NCBI GenBank assembly: GCA_002092835.1
Contig: LVWL01000001.1
Location: forward strand, 1-64,000
Length of the DNA stretch: 64,000 nt
Direction of reading: 5' to 3'
DNA from: Campylobacter concisus
Lineage (GTDB): Bacteria > Campylobacterota > Campylobacteria > Campylobacterales > Campylobacteraceae
In this document: positions 28,710 to 39,501 of the stretch, piece after piece
Numbering within the stretch: the stretch's first letter is position 1
Layout of the letters: each line of letters opens with the position of its first letter
Notes under the pieces: model-generated
What the model was told of the DNA's origin: nothing
Databases searched by the model: none
What the model saw: the letters and a program-made list of their open reading frames with translations, nothing else
Made by a program: the position numbers and the translations under genes

Positions 28710-30690
28710 ATGAAATTCAAGAGAAATTATTTTTATATTTTATTGGTTGCCGTTGCTGTGGGATATTTTTATCTAGTTTTTACAAACTATGATGAGAACA
28801 AACAACAAACATACAACTCTGCCGTTTCAGCCAGATAAAAACAGTGCAAAAATACAAAGCAATAATAAACGAGCGCATCGAACAACAAAAGCGACTGCTT
28901 GAGGAGACTGCTAAATTTATAGAGACAAAAGACTACATAAAAGACTATGCTACGATAAAGGGCGTGCTTAGCATTGTTGCTAGAACGGGTAGCTTTTTAG
29001 CAGTCTATGCCGGTTATCCGGATAGCTACAGATTTGTCGCAAGCAACGATATAGAGCCACAATATAATTTCTCAGACCGCCCTTGGTTTGTCGCAGCAAA
29101 AGGCAGTATGGCAACAAGTTTTACCGAGCCTTATATCGACCGCCAGCTTGGCATCTATGTCATCTCTGTCTCCACTCCACTTTTAAAAGATAACAAATTT
29201 ATAGGTGTTTTGACGGCCGATCTCGACTTTGAAATTTTTCAAAAAGAGCTTGCCGCACTCTTTCCGCTTGCAAATGGCTCAGCGTTTTTAATGGTGGATG
29301 GCAAAAACATTCTTGATCAAACAGAGCAAATTTTAGACTTTTCAGGCGCTCAAACCAAAGAGGTATTGCAAAAAATTTCAGTTAAAAAACAAGGAAACGA
29401 GCAAATTTTTATCAAAAATAAGTCCTATATTTTTGTATATGATACGCTCGCAAATAGCAAATGGATGTTAGTTAGTGTGCTTGATGAGGGTATGATTTAC
29501 AGGCAAATCGACAAAAAAGCATTAAAAGATCTTGGTATTTTTTGGCATTGGCATTTTTTGGTATTTGCGCCTTTGCTGCTCTTTATGTGGCGCAGCGAAA
29601 ATTTTATAAAAACAAGCATCTTTTAAATCTTTTTGCCAAAAACCCAATAGGTGGGCTTGTCATCGCAGATAAAGCTGGCAATATCGCCTTTATCAACAAA
29701 GAATTCGAGAAAATCTTTGGCTTAAAATTTAAGGCAAATATTGGAAAAAATTTAAAAGATCTCTCTGATATTTTTTGCACAAATCAAACTACACAGAGTA
29801 TATTTGCGCAAGTTGCCGGTAGTCCCAACAAGAGTTTCAGTCTGACCTCAAAAAAAGGTAAGTTGTTTTACAAAACCGAGTTTTTGCCGCTGCTCGATAA
29901 ACAAGGCTTGTTTGAGGGCGTTTTTATCATGTCGCATGATATTACGCATGAGGTAAACTTGGAGCAAAACAAGCAAAAACAGGAACAAATTTTACTGCAA
30001 AATTCCAAAATGGCAGCACTTGGCGAGATGATAAGCGTGATCTCGCATCAATACAAGCAGCCCCTGAATACGCTTTTGCTTCTTGCAAGCGATACTCATG
30101 AGCTATTAAGCGGCAAGAATGGCGATAAAATGGCACTAAAAAACATTGAAAATATACGTATGAACGTTGAGCTTATGAATGAGACTATCGATGTTTTTAG
30201 GGATTTTTACAAAGAGGATTTTTGCGAGAAAGAATTTGACTTAATCGACGTGCTTGATGATGTTTTATACATTTGCCGACCACAGCTTCAAGTAAAAAAT
30301 ATCGAGTTACGCTTTACATACGACGATGGACCTCATGAGATCAAAGGCTATGCAAACTACATAAAACATGTGCTTATGAACCTTATCACAAACGCGAAAG
30401 ACGAGCTGGCCAAAAAGGCAAAAAGTACCGACAACTTCATCCCTTATGTAGAAATAAATCTGCGTCAAGATGAGAAAAAATTTATTGTCACTATTGAAGA
30501 TAATGCAAATGGCGTAGATAGCGAGCTTTTAGATAAAATTTTTGAACCTTTTTTTACAACAAAAGGCGATGATGGCACCGGCATGGGGCTTTATCTTTGC
30601 AAGCTAATTTTTGAGAAAAAACTACGTGGCGACATAAGACTTGCAAATGCCAAAAACCCGACAAAATTTGAAATAGAGCTATTAAAATGA
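28710..30690 (+). pseudogene. Sensor histidine kinase (dCache-PAS-HisKA-HATPase), two frameshifts
   Basis: A membrane sensor of ~660 residues once two one-base lesions are restored. Order: membrane helix (YFYILLVAVAVGYFYLVF), periplasmic dCache domain (SFLAVYAGYPDSYRF, NFSDRPWFVAAKG, GVLTADLDFE), second helix (FFGICAFAALYVAQ), PAS (GGLVIADKAGNIAFINKEFE), phosphoacceptor SHQYKQPLN, N-box NLITNAKDEL, G-boxes DNANGVD and GTGMGLYL. Lesions: one base missing at 28831-28832 (SAQIKTVQKYK restored) and a T6 run at 29538-29543 needing seven. It overlaps the response regulator by 4 bp. Next to torA it may sense an S- or N-oxide; that is inference. Confidence 0.85.
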
Positions 30691-31382
30691 ACGAAATTTT
30701 TAAAGAGTTAGCGTACCTAAATGTACTTTTGGTTGAGGATGACACGCAGCTGCAAGGAGTTCTGGCTGGACTTCTTAAACCATATGTAGGGCAAATTTAC
30801 AAGGCGCAAAACGGGCAAGACGGTCTTGAGAGCTTTAGCAAAAACGACATTGATATTATCATCACTGATATAAATATGACCCATATGAGCGGAACAACGA
30901 TGGCAAAACGAGTTAGAGAGCTTGATGAGCGTGTGCCGATTATTTTTATTACGGCCTATGATACCGATGAAAATTTACAAAACTCGCTAAGCATACAAAA
31001 TTCAAATCTGCTTAAAAAACCATTTGATAAACAGCAGCTTTTAATCATGATATTAATGGCTACAAAAAACGGCGTAAAGACTAGTAAACGTTTAAATCTA
31101 GGTCGTGGATTTAGCTATGATATGCAAGATAGATTGCTTTATAGCGAGAGTGGAAATATTGCTTTGACTAGAACCGAGCAGCGACTTTTGCATATCCTGG
31201 TGACAAATAAAGAGCGAGTTGTATCGTTTACGATGATAGAAAATTTCACATGGAGTGGTAAAGTAGCATCTTTTGAAACGATGCGAAATTACATAAACAA
31301 GCTGCGCAATAAAACCTATGCACAGCTTATCAAAAACGTTCAAGGACTTGGCTACAAGCTCTCGCTTAATGATGAAGCTTGA
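30687..31382 (+). CDS. OmpR-family response regulator
   Basis: A 231-residue regulator with a receiver domain (acidic pair in LLVEDDTQL, phospho-Asp in IIITDINMTHM, Thr/Ser in IFITAYD, Lys in LLKKPFD) and a winged-helix DNA-binding domain (ALTRTEQRLLHILVTNKER, MRNYINKLRNK, GLGYKL). It is translationally coupled to the sensor kinase. The convergent torA-cytochrome pair is the obvious candidate target, as with TorR-type systems, but no binding site was identified. Confidence 0.92.
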   Translation: MNEIFKELAYLNVLLVEDDTQLQGVLAGLLKPYVGQIYKAQNGQDGLESFSKNDIDIIITDINMTHMSGTTMAKRVRELDERVPIIFITAYDTDENLQNSLSIQNSNLLKKPFDKQQLLIMILMATKNGVKTSKRLNLGRGFSYDMQDRLLYSESGNIALTRTEQRLLHILVTNKERVVSFTMIENFTWSGKVASFETMRNYINKLRNKTYAQLIKNVQGLGYKLSLNDEA

Positions 31383-31430
31383 TAGTAAATTTAAGTCTAA
31401 AAGCAATTCTGTGATTTGATTTAAAAATTG

Positions 31431-31483
31431 CTGAAAAATTTCGACCTAAGCCTGGAGATATAGTCCATCAAAGGCCGAAATTT
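31431..31483. terminator. Bidirectional terminator between regulator and cytochrome gene
   Basis: AAAAATTTCG-ACCT pairs with AGG-CCGAAATTTT across a ~24-nt loop, with A-rich and T-rich flanks on either side. It lies between convergent genes, so it can serve both. Confidence 0.55.
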
Positions 31484-31514
31484 TCTAGTTTATAGAAATA
31501 AAGCACAAATAAAG

Positions 31515-32072
31515 TTATTCTATCGGAGCTTTACTTTGTAAAAATCTAGTCAAAGTTTGCGTTTCCGTCTCATCAAGTCCAGCGTTGCCGATCATAGTTT
31601 TTATAACACTTGGCCAAACATTTACGTTAAACTCATCGTATCCGTGTAGTGCATGGCACGCCCCACATCGCTCTTTAAACAACTCTTCGCCAGGCTTATA
31701 AACCTCGTCTAAATTTGGCTTTAAGGCCTTTTTTTCGACCGCTCCCTTCACACTAACTTTGATCCATTCATTGTCATAGTCGTCTTTTTGGACGCCATTT
31801 TTCTTGAAATTTTTATCGTTTTTAACACTTATGTCACTCTCTAGGACACCTAGTCTAGCATAAGCCGTATTGCCCTCGCCAGGCACAAAGCCGTTATACT
31901 CGACTTCGGCGAAATTGCCGCTATCTTTTAATACCTTGACTTTTGCGCCCACGAAAAGCTGACCGATCTCTTTGCCGCCAACCTTATCTAAAATTTTAGC
32001 TGGCGTACCGACATAGGCATCGTTAGCAAAAAGCGCAGCACTAAGCCCTAAAAACATAACTATTTTTTTCAC
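31515..32072 (-). CDS. Monohaem cytochrome c partner of TorA
   Basis: A 185-residue periplasmic protein with a signal peptide (MKKIVMFLGLSAALFA), an SH3-like N-terminal region (PAKILDKVGGKEIGQLFVG, AKVKVLKDSGNFAEVEY) and a C-terminal class I haem domain (CGACH at about 136, NVWPSVIKTMIG, LTRFLQSKAP). This architecture matches the small cytochrome encoded next to the TMAO/DMSO reductase in Campylobacter jejuni (Cj0265c-type). It is 3 bp downstream of torA and would pass electrons to it. Confidence 0.87.
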   Translation of the reverse strand: MKKIVMFLGLSAALFANDAYVGTPAKILDKVGGKEIGQLFVGAKVKVLKDSGNFAEVEYNGFVPGEGNTAYARLGVLESDISVKNDKNFKKNGVQKDDYDNEWIKVSVKGAVEKKALKPNLDEVYKPGEELFKERCGACHALHGYDEFNVNVWPSVIKTMIGNAGLDETETQTLTRFLQSKAPIE

Positions 32073-32075
32073 TTC

Positions 32076-34575
32076 TTATCCTTTTTTTGCAAATTTTGGC
32101 TGAGAAAAGACCTCTAGGTTTGGCAATTCACCCTCAAATTTCTCGATTTGCACGAGTGCGGTTGCTTGATTTCCCATAGCAAGGCTTGAGGTTGGCTCGT
32201 TTGGTATTAAAACGTTTACGTTTCCGTGCCTGCAAAGTCCGTTTTTATCTGGATCCCACCAGCTGCCCTCTTGCATTCTAACAACGCCTTGTTTTACGTT
32301 TTTAGTTACGATAAGTCCTGCTAAAGTTTGACCGCGATCGTTGAAAATTCTTACCACATCGCCGTTTTCAAGACCTCTAACTTTTGCATCGTCTGGATGC
32401 ATCCATACAGGCTCTCTGCCTTGAACTTCTTCAAGGTTTCTAAGCCATGTGTTGTTTAGTTGGCTGTGAAGGCGATATTTTGGGTGCGGAGTTACTAAAT
32501 TTAACGGATATTTTTTTGTTTTTTCCACATCTCCTAGCCACTCCATCGGCTCCATCCAAGTTGGGTGCGCCTTGCAGTCATTATAAGCCGCTTTTGCGAT
32601 CTTTTTAGACAAAATTTCAAACTTGCCAGATGGTGTTCCTAGGCGGTTGATGATAGGATTTTTTCTATACTCAGCCATAGTTACGTATTCGTGAGCGTGA
32701 GGCGGAACTTTAAACTCAACATAACCTTTCGCCCAAAACTCATCAAAACTAGGCATACCTAGTTTTGCATCATCGCCCTTTTTCTTTGAGGCATTATAAA
32801 ACTGCTTGATCCAGTCCATTTCACTCTTGCCCTCGCTAAATGCCATGTACTCTTTATCGCCAAATTCTTTTAAAATGCCGCAGTAAATTTGGTAGTCGTT
32901 TTTAGCTTGCTCGTATGGCTCAGCGATCTTATGCATAGCTATAATAAATTTATTTGTATGAGATTTTGTGATGTCATCTCTCTCTTGCTCGGTGGTAGCC
33001 GGCAAAACTATGTCAGCCATGCGAGCCGAAGCCGTCCAGAAGCAATCTTGCACGATAAACGTATCAAGCTTTTCAAAAGTTTTTGCCATTAAATTTGTAT
33101 CTGGTGCGTGATGGAATGGATTGCCGCCAGCCCAGTATGCCATTTTTATAGTCGGATAGGTGATCTTTTTGCAGTTAAAATCAACCTCTTTGCCAGGGTT
33201 GTTTATACAATCAAGAATCCTTGAAACCGGTATAGCGATATTGCTGCGGTCTTTCCACTCGCCCTCAGTTGATGGTACGATGCCGATAGCTCCTAGTCCA
33301 GGGAAAGCCGTAGATGTCGTAGCCGAGCCGCTTGCAAGCGCAAGTGCGCTACCGTTTGGCGCAGCTGGGCTTGGGCAACCGCCGTCAGAGTAGTGGTAAC
33401 CAAAGCCATATCCGCCACCAGGCAAGCCGATCTGTCCAATAAACGCAGCAAGAGTTATCATCATCCAGTGAAACTGCTCGCCGTGATGTGCGCGCTGTGG
33501 TCCCCAACCACCCATTAGCATAGTTCGTTTTGAACCAAAAATTTTAGCTAATTTTACAATCTCTGCTTCGCTTACGCCACAAATTTTTGCCGCCCAAGCA
33601 GCATTTTTTACAACTTTATCCTCGCTCTCGCCTTTTAGATAAGCGATAAATTGCTCTGAGCCGCTTGTATATTTTTTTAGAAATTTCTCATCAGCCACGC
33701 CAGCGTTCATCATCTCGTAGCATATCGCCATCATCATGGCAACGTCGGTTGTTGGGTTGACGAAAATGTGCTCTGAATTTAGATAGTTTGCAGTGTTGTT
33801 ATAAACTGGATCGATTGTAATGACTTTGATGCCACGCTTTTTCATCTGCTCTTTTAACTTACGAAAATAAATGTAGCTCTCGTGATCTGGCACTCCCCAT
33901 GCGATCTGGTTTGTATTGATCGGGTCAGCTCCCCATATGACGACAACTTCGGTGTTTTTTAAGTATCACAGGCCACGCAGTAACAAGAGAGTTGCCCTCG
34001 TCAGAGCCTGCAACGTGTGGCGTGATCGCACTAATAGCATGCTGCGAGTAGTTTAGCGTGCGAGTCGTGTAGCCGCCAATGATATTTAGCATACGCCCAA
34101 GAAGCGTTTGCGGATTGTTAACGCTACCAACGCTATACCATCCGTAGCTACCGCCGTAGATTGCGCTACCGCCATATTCTTTATTGACGCGTTTTAACTC
34201 GTCGGCTACTAGTTTAAAAGCCTGCTCCCAGCTTATCTCAACCCACTCGTCCTTACCGCGCATTGATTTATCGCTTTGATAGCCTTTTTCTAGGTATCCT
34301 TTACGCACGCTTGGACGCGCGATACGAGTTTGATCGTAGGTTCTAGCAACCACGCCTTGAGTTAGACTAACTGGGTAAAAGTCAATCTCGCTGGCATCTA
34401 ATACACCTTCAAATTTGCCGTTTTTAACCAGCCCTTTGATAGCGCCAAAATGGCTTGCGCTCATCTTTGCAGGCGTGTCGCTCATTAGGTTGTCACTTAT
34501 GAGACTTGTTGCGTTTAAGCTACTTGCACTAGCGGCTGTAGCTGCTGCAGCTTTTAAAAAATCTCGTCTTTGCAT
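32076..34575 (-). pseudogene. torA: TorA-like periplasmic TMAO/DMSO reductase, one frameshift
   Basis: Molybdopterin-guanine-dinucleotide enzyme reducing TMAO, DMSO or related oxides. The start at 34575 gives a twin-arginine signal (MQRRDFLKAAAATAAS) behind AAAGGAG. The Mo ligand serine lies in GGSYGWYSVGS; other blocks are GGWGPQRAHHGEQFHWM, YWAGGNPFHH, DIVLPATTEQERDD, and the C-terminal cofactor region (LVTPHPKYRLHSQLNNTWLR, NDRGQTLAGLIV). The frame breaks at a run of six A (33955-33960) where five would continue VILKNTEVVVIWGADPINTN into the long 605-residue part. Restored length is about 830 residues, normal for the family. Confidence 0.93.
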
Positions 34576-34710
34576 CTTTTCTCCTTTGTGAAATTTTGTA
34601 GTTAGTTTAAAATATAAATGTAATTTTAAATAAAAAGCATAATAAAAGTATAATTTTAAAAAACTTGTAAAAAAATGCCCGAAGAGCTCGGACACTATAT
34701 GTTTTATGCG

Positions 34711-35046
34711 TTAGGTTTTGAAAACACCTTTACTCTTGGAGCATTGCCTGTAAATTTCTCTATATTTACAAGAGCTGTGTGAGATATATTGCCTTGTGCA
34801 AGCTTTGATGTGCCCCTATCAATAGTTAGGACATTTACATCGCCATGAACACACATAGATCCTATCTCACCAGGATTTTGTGGATCATACCACGCACCCT
34901 ATGCTACGCAAACTACATCTTTTCTGACATCATCTGTTACAACAGCACCACATAAAATTTGCCACGTTTTGATGAAACAACGACTAGATCACCATTTTTA
35001 TGCCTTTTTGTTTAGCATTTTCTGGATCTATCAGAACTGGCTCACG
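34711..35046 (-). pseudogene. C-terminal remnant of a second TorA/BisC-type molybdoenzyme
   Basis: Reading across frames on the minus strand gives EPVLIDPENAKQKGIK, LVVVSSKRGKFYVVL, a YDPQNPGEIGS-like segment, HGDVNVLTIDRGTSKLAQGN and ISHTALVNIEKFTGNAP, ending FSKP. These parallel the last ~110 residues of the adjacent TorA but are clearly different, so this is a second enzyme of the family. Several frameshifts and stops are present. At 35046 it ends abruptly against a piece of a plus-strand response regulator. Confidence 0.72.
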
Positions 35047-35049
35047 CTA

Positions 35050-35370
35050 CTTCGCCGAGGGATACAAGCTGGCAACGACTCTAAAACTTTTTGCGTCGAT
35101 AAACAAAGACGCACTATCTTAAAAAATGGAGAAACCATAGCGCTTACAAAAGCGGAATTTGACATCTTTATCTACCTTTATGAAAAAGAGGGGATAGTCG
35201 TATCAAGAGAGGATATTTTGTTAAATTTAGGTCAGGCTAAATTTCAAAGCGGGCTAAAAAGCATCGACGTAGCCATAGGACGCTTGCGCCAAAAGATAGG
35301 AGACGACCCTAAAAATCCACACTTCATCCACCCTGTGCGCGGTATAGGGTATAAATTTATCAATGCGTAA
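35050..35370 (+). pseudogene. C-terminal half of an OmpR-type response regulator
   Basis: Encodes the winged-helix domain only: FCVDKQRRTILKNGETIALT, KAEFDIFIYLYEKEGIVVSR, SIDVAIGRLRQKIGDDP and VRGIGYKF. The receiver domain is missing, and the frame upstream is simply antisense to the molybdoenzyme remnant, so a deletion joined the two. The stop overlaps the start of the following sensor kinase remnant, the normal order for a two-component operon. Confidence 0.82.
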
Positions 35371-36317
35371 TATATCTATCATCAAACTCATATCATTTTT
35401 CTTTTTTACAGCGCTTATTACGGTAAATTTGGCATTTTTTATTGAGTCAAAAAGGTAGGTAAGAGATGCAGAGTATCATACTTATGAACGCTTTATGCTA
35501 GGTATGTGTATACGAGGACAAGTAGAAGGTAACGCAGCTAAGCAGCTATCGCAAATAGGTCTTAAAAACAGTGAGCTTGATCCTATTGAGAGCAGGCGAG
35601 GAGGATAAATTTAGGCTGATAAAAGTAGAGGCAAACGACGAAATAGGCCAAATCGCTGGCGAATTTAATACGACTATGCAAAAGATAGACGTCATAAAAC
35701 AGGCTAGGGCGCTCTTTTTGCGCAATATCTTGCACGAATTTCGCAACCCGATAATGAAAGGGCGGATCATGGCGGATATGATCGCTGAAATTTTACAAGA
35801 TGATAAGGCGGGAGACAGGTTAAAACAAATTTTTATAAGACTTGAGATGATACTAGGCGAAGTGGTCAAGGTCGAAAAACTAGTGTCTAATGAGTGGGAG
35901 CTTAAAAAGAACAAGCACCGAGTCATAGACATCGTCGATCACTCGGTAGATATGCTTTTACTAAAAGACACGAGCCGCATAGATGTGCGAACAGATGGCG
36001 ATATAAGCGCTGTTGAGGTTGATTTTGAGCTTTATGCGACTGGAGTTAAAAATTTGATCGATAACGCCTTAAAATACTCTAGTGACAAGGTTATCGTCAC
36101 CATAGATAAAGGTGCTCTGTGCATAAGCAGCGTAGGAGACGAGCTTGAGCCAGAAAGACTTGAGTTTGATAGGGCGTTTAACAGAAGAGTAGAAACTTCA
36201 AATTCTGGACTTGGACTTGGGCTTTATATAGCAAATCAAATTTTCAAAAAGCATGACCATACCCTAAAATACAAACACGAAGATGGCAAAAATAATTTTT
36301 TGATCTGTTTTGTATAA
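35363..36317 (+). pseudogene. Sensor histidine kinase remnant (ArsS-of-Helicobacter-like type) with stop and deletion
   Basis: Starts MRNISIIKLISFFFFTALIT (first membrane helix), meets an in-frame TAG at 35456-35458, continues VRDAEYHTYERFMLGM, and then jumps frame near 35580 with most of the sensor domain missing. The kinase half is intact: HAMP-like DEIGQIAGEFN, phosphoacceptor region HEFRNPIMKGRI, N-box NLIDNALKY and GLGLGLYIA. A 248-residue cytoplasmic piece could still be translated from 35571. The family resembles the epsilonproteobacterial acid-responsive kinases; this is not the radical SAM ArsS encoded at 39940. Confidence 0.75.
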
Positions 36318-36341
36318 AAAAGATAGTTATTATGAAGCTTT

Positions 36342-36369
36342 TGAGCTTTCAGGTTGCCCCAAAAGCTCA
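36342..36369. terminator. Hairpin between convergent genes
   Basis: TGAGCTTT (36342-36349) and AAAGCTCA (36362-36369) form a perfect 8-bp stem with a 12-nt loop between the kinase remnant and the rhodanese gene. Confidence 0.55.
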
Positions 36370-36377
36370 TATAAATG

Positions 36378-37084
36378 TTATTTTACTAGCTCGTAGCTGT
36401 GTTCTTTTGTGCCGTCGAGTAGATTTAAGACTTTGTAGCCTTTGTCGCTTAGCGTTTGAGCTAGTTTAGCGCTGCGGTTGCCGCTATAGCAGTGTGTGAC
36501 GATAGTTTTGTCTTTGTTTGCTTCAAGCACGTCTTTGTAGTTATCAACAGGCTCGCCGTCTGGGATGTTAATAGCGCCTTTCATATGTCCAGCATCATAG
36601 TCTTTTTTTCTCTAACGTCGATGATTAGGACGTTTGGATCGTTTGCGATCTTTTTAAATTCCTCTGCGTTTATGCTGCCGAATTTAACTAGATCGTAGCT
36701 AAATTCTTTCACGCCTTCAGCGTTGCTAAGCTTTTTAAAGCCTTTTGATTTTAGTATGTCTAGCGCCTTGCCGCTGCGGTTGCCGCTATTGCAGTAAAGC
36801 ACGACGTTTTTGTCTTTGTAGGCGCTTATCTCATCTAGTCTAGCCTCGATCTCTTCAAGAGGGATGTTTATAGCGTGTTTTAGGTGGCCAGCGTTATACT
36901 CGTCTACCTTTCTAACGTCGATAACAAGGTAGTCCTCTTTTTTCTTGTTATCAGCTTGTATCGCAGCTAGGTCAGCGCCCTTAAATTTAGCGTCCGCTGG
37001 CGCTTTTGTATCGCTGCAAGCTGTGAGAAAACCAAGTGCAAAAAGCACGACTATACCTTTAGCTATTTTACTTTTGACGAACAT
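36378..37084 (-). pseudogene. Double-rhodanese lipoprotein, one frameshift
   Basis: A ~235-residue exported protein with a lipobox (FALGFLTAC) and two rhodanese domains. Both keep the catalytic Cys loop: LYCNSGNRSGKA and THCYSGNRSAKL. Such proteins move sulfane sulfur. The frame breaks in an A7 run (36603-36609); eight A restores VREKKDYDAGHMKGAINIP at the start of the second domain, which otherwise starts at 36584. It stands alone behind its own AGGAGACG site. Confidence 0.87.
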
Positions 37085-37202
37085 TTCGTCTCCTTTTGTT
37101 TTGATAAAATTTCACTATTTATTTTGCCTAAATTTTGCAAAGGTCTATCGGCGACCGCCGACTTTTAGGCAGGATTGTATATGAAAATTTATTAATTTCA
37201 TA

Positions 37203-38117
37203 TTAGTAAATTTGCCAAAATCCGCCAAGCATCGCCTCTTTTATCTCGCCCTCGCTACCATTTGCTATGCGGTCTCTATACGAGATCACAGCTGGGCTTT
37301 GAGCCTGCCAAATTTGATCAAACCAGCCTAAAAACTTCACCGCATCGTATCGCACAGGAAGTGCCTCGATATAAATTTCGCCGTGTTTAGCGCGGTATAT
37401 CGCCTCTTTGCTAGGCTTAAGCGCGATGCGAGTTATGAGCCCATAAAGCTTGCCGGCGAAATTTGGCATGCCAGCCGCGCCGTTATTTATCACTACGCCA
37501 TTTTCTAGCGCTATGGCGGCAGGGGCGCATGTGTGCGTGCAGGCTAGCACGTCAAATTTACGCTCTTTAAACCACAAATTTAGCTCATCTTGTCTATCTT
37601 TTTGAGCCAAATTTTCACTAGAGCAGCCCCAGCCAGCTAGAAATTTCTCATCTCCGTGCGTGATAGCGATATTTGCGCCGCCGACGCTTACTAGCTCGCA
37701 TTTGGCACGCTTTTTAAAAATTTCTATAAACTGCTCGCACCCCTCTTTTATAAGGCGGCTTAGGCGTGCATGGATCAAATTTGAGCGATTTATGGTGCCA
37801 GCGTCGGTGCATGAGGGATAGAAGCAGCCGCATCCGTTTTGTCCGCTTGCTAGTTCGAACTCTACATTGCCATTTATCGCCGTTAGAGCGCGTTTTTCTA
37901 TCTCACGCTCTATCTGGCAAAAACTCTTTGTCTCCGCGTCAAACCAGTGGATGTCGCCGTTAAAAACGACATCCGCACCCTCGGCGTCCGCCATAGCTAA
38001 AATTTCATTGAGCGCAAAGACGTTGCCGTAAAGTCCGCCTACGACATATAGGCAGCGGCTTTGAAATTTTGGCCCCGGAGGGAAATTGAGCGCGTAGCTA
38101 AGCGGGCAAGAGCTCAT
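37203..38117 (-). CDS. Degenerate metallophosphoesterase-like protein of the rSAM operon
   Basis: A 304-residue protein of calcineurin-like phosphoesterase type. Motifs: VVGGLYGNVFALNEIL where SDIHGN would be expected (Asp and His of motif I replaced by Gly and Tyr), VVFNGDIHWF (GD), AINGNVEFEL (GN), ITHGDE and ACTHTCAPAA (HT). A Cys-rich insert (NGCGCFYPSC) is unusual. It overlaps the symporter gene by 4 bp and is the last gene of the operon. A metallophosphoesterase family is known to neighbour ArsS in other bacteria; membership is not certain. With motif I damaged, catalysis may be altered or lost. Confidence 0.72.
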   Translation of the reverse strand: MSSCPLSYALNFPPGPKFQSRCLYVVGGLYGNVFALNEILAMADAEGADVVFNGDIHWFDAETKSFCQIEREIEKRALTAINGNVEFELASGQNGCGCFYPSCTDAGTINRSNLIHARLSRLIKEGCEQFIEIFKKRAKCELVSVGGANIAITHGDEKFLAGWGCSSENLAQKDRQDELNLWFKERKFDVLACTHTCAPAAIALENGVVINNGAAGMPNFAGKLYGLITRIALKPSKEAIYRAKHGEIYIEALPVRYDAVKFLGWFDQIWQAQSPAVISYRDRIANGSEGEIKEAMLGGFWQIY

Positions 38118-39501
38118 CCTTTATCTTTGCAGCCGCAAAGTAGCCCAGGCAGCGCATAGGCAAGCGTGCAAGCGATGAGTCCATATAAATTTATGCCCAA
38201 GAGCATTGCGTATTTGCCGCTGCCGATCGCTAAAAACTCAGGGAAAATTTTCGCGTCAAATGCAAATGCGACACCCAAAAATATCCCCAGCCAAAAGCTA
38301 AGATGAAAGCCGAGCTTTGTTGGGCTCACAAATCCATGCAACAAAAATACCGGCGCTAGGCCGATCACCATCGTGCCACTAATCGTCGTAGCCTTTAAGA
38401 TATCGGTGCCCACGATCATTGGTAAATTTCCAAAAATGGCAAAAAGTATCATCGAGATGATGCCGATTTTTATGGAAATTTTAGCGACGTCTTTGTTTAG
38501 CATCGCTGGGATATCGTAGCCAACTAGCTTTGAAAGGCTTGCAAAGGTCGAGTCCAGCGTCGATCCAGCAGCCGCTATCATGACGGCTGTCATCAGGATA
38601 GTTGAGCCAATCCCCATGGTTTTAGCTAGCTCGGCTGGGATGTTGCCCTTTGCGGCTATGCCCTCAAGCGAGCCGTAAATGCCGATAAAGCTAAAAATGA
38701 CGATGGCTACAAAGCCTAAAATGCCAGAGATCACAAAGCTTTTTAGCATCGTTTTTTCTTCGCAGATGAAGCCTCGATCGGTTAAAACAGGGTCGTGAAA
38801 AGGGTAGCTAACTAGCTGCAAAACAGCGACTAAAAGCAGATCCACGCCGCCGCCTAAGCTCCAGCTGCCAGTGCTAACTAGCTCGCCCACGCCGTGCTTT
38901 GGCAAGATAGTCACGATAACCCAAAGCGTGGCGATGATGAAAACTAAAGCCTGAATGACGTCTGTCACGATAGAGCCCCTAAGTCCGCCGCGAACCGAAT
39001 AAACTAGCGTAAAAAGCGTAAAAAGCGAGGCTGCGATGATAAAAGGCATGCTGCCGCTATCTCCGTAGTAGCCGCCCACGACTGCGGTGTTGCTCCAACT
39101 TCGTTAAAAAGCCTAACCAAGATCGCCACGCAAAATGCGATGCTAGCCGCCGCGCCGTAGTTGCTAGTTAAAAACTGCACGAGTCCGGTCGCTTTAAATT
39201 TGCGCCTTAAGCGGTAGATGACGATGCCGGCTATTGGTATACAAAGCCAGTATGTTGCGTACGCTACGCCTCCGACGATACCGTAGCTAGCGCCTAAATT
39301 TGCGGCGTTTGTGACTGATTTTGCAAATATCCAGCTGATAAAAATGCTAGTTGTTAGCAAAAATGGCGACACCTTTACGCCGCCTTCGCCTTCGCCTTTA
39401 AAAAACGATCCGATACTGCGCGCCTTTGGTGAAAAAGCGTACATTATCACGCCGTAAACGATCAAAAAGCCCCAAAAAAAGAGCGACTGATACTCTTGCA
39501 T
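38114..39501 (-). pseudogene. Sodium:solute symporter (SSS family), one frameshift
   Basis: A multi-helix membrane transporter of ~460 residues when rejoined. N-terminal part: SLFFWGFLIVYGVIMYAFSP, SPFLLTTSIFISWIFAKSV, GIVGGVAYATYWLCIP. C-terminal part: FIIAASLFTLFTLVYSVRGG, ILMTAVMIAAAGSTLDSTFA (the conserved Na-site helix), and further helices. The frame is lost at about 39095-39098, where GTTTGG is expected but GTTGG is found; restoring a T gives NEVWSNTAVVGGYYGD. It starts on the stop of the C_GCAxxG_C_C gene. The substrate is unknown; operon context suggests import of a precursor or export-linked cofactor. Confidence 0.83.
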
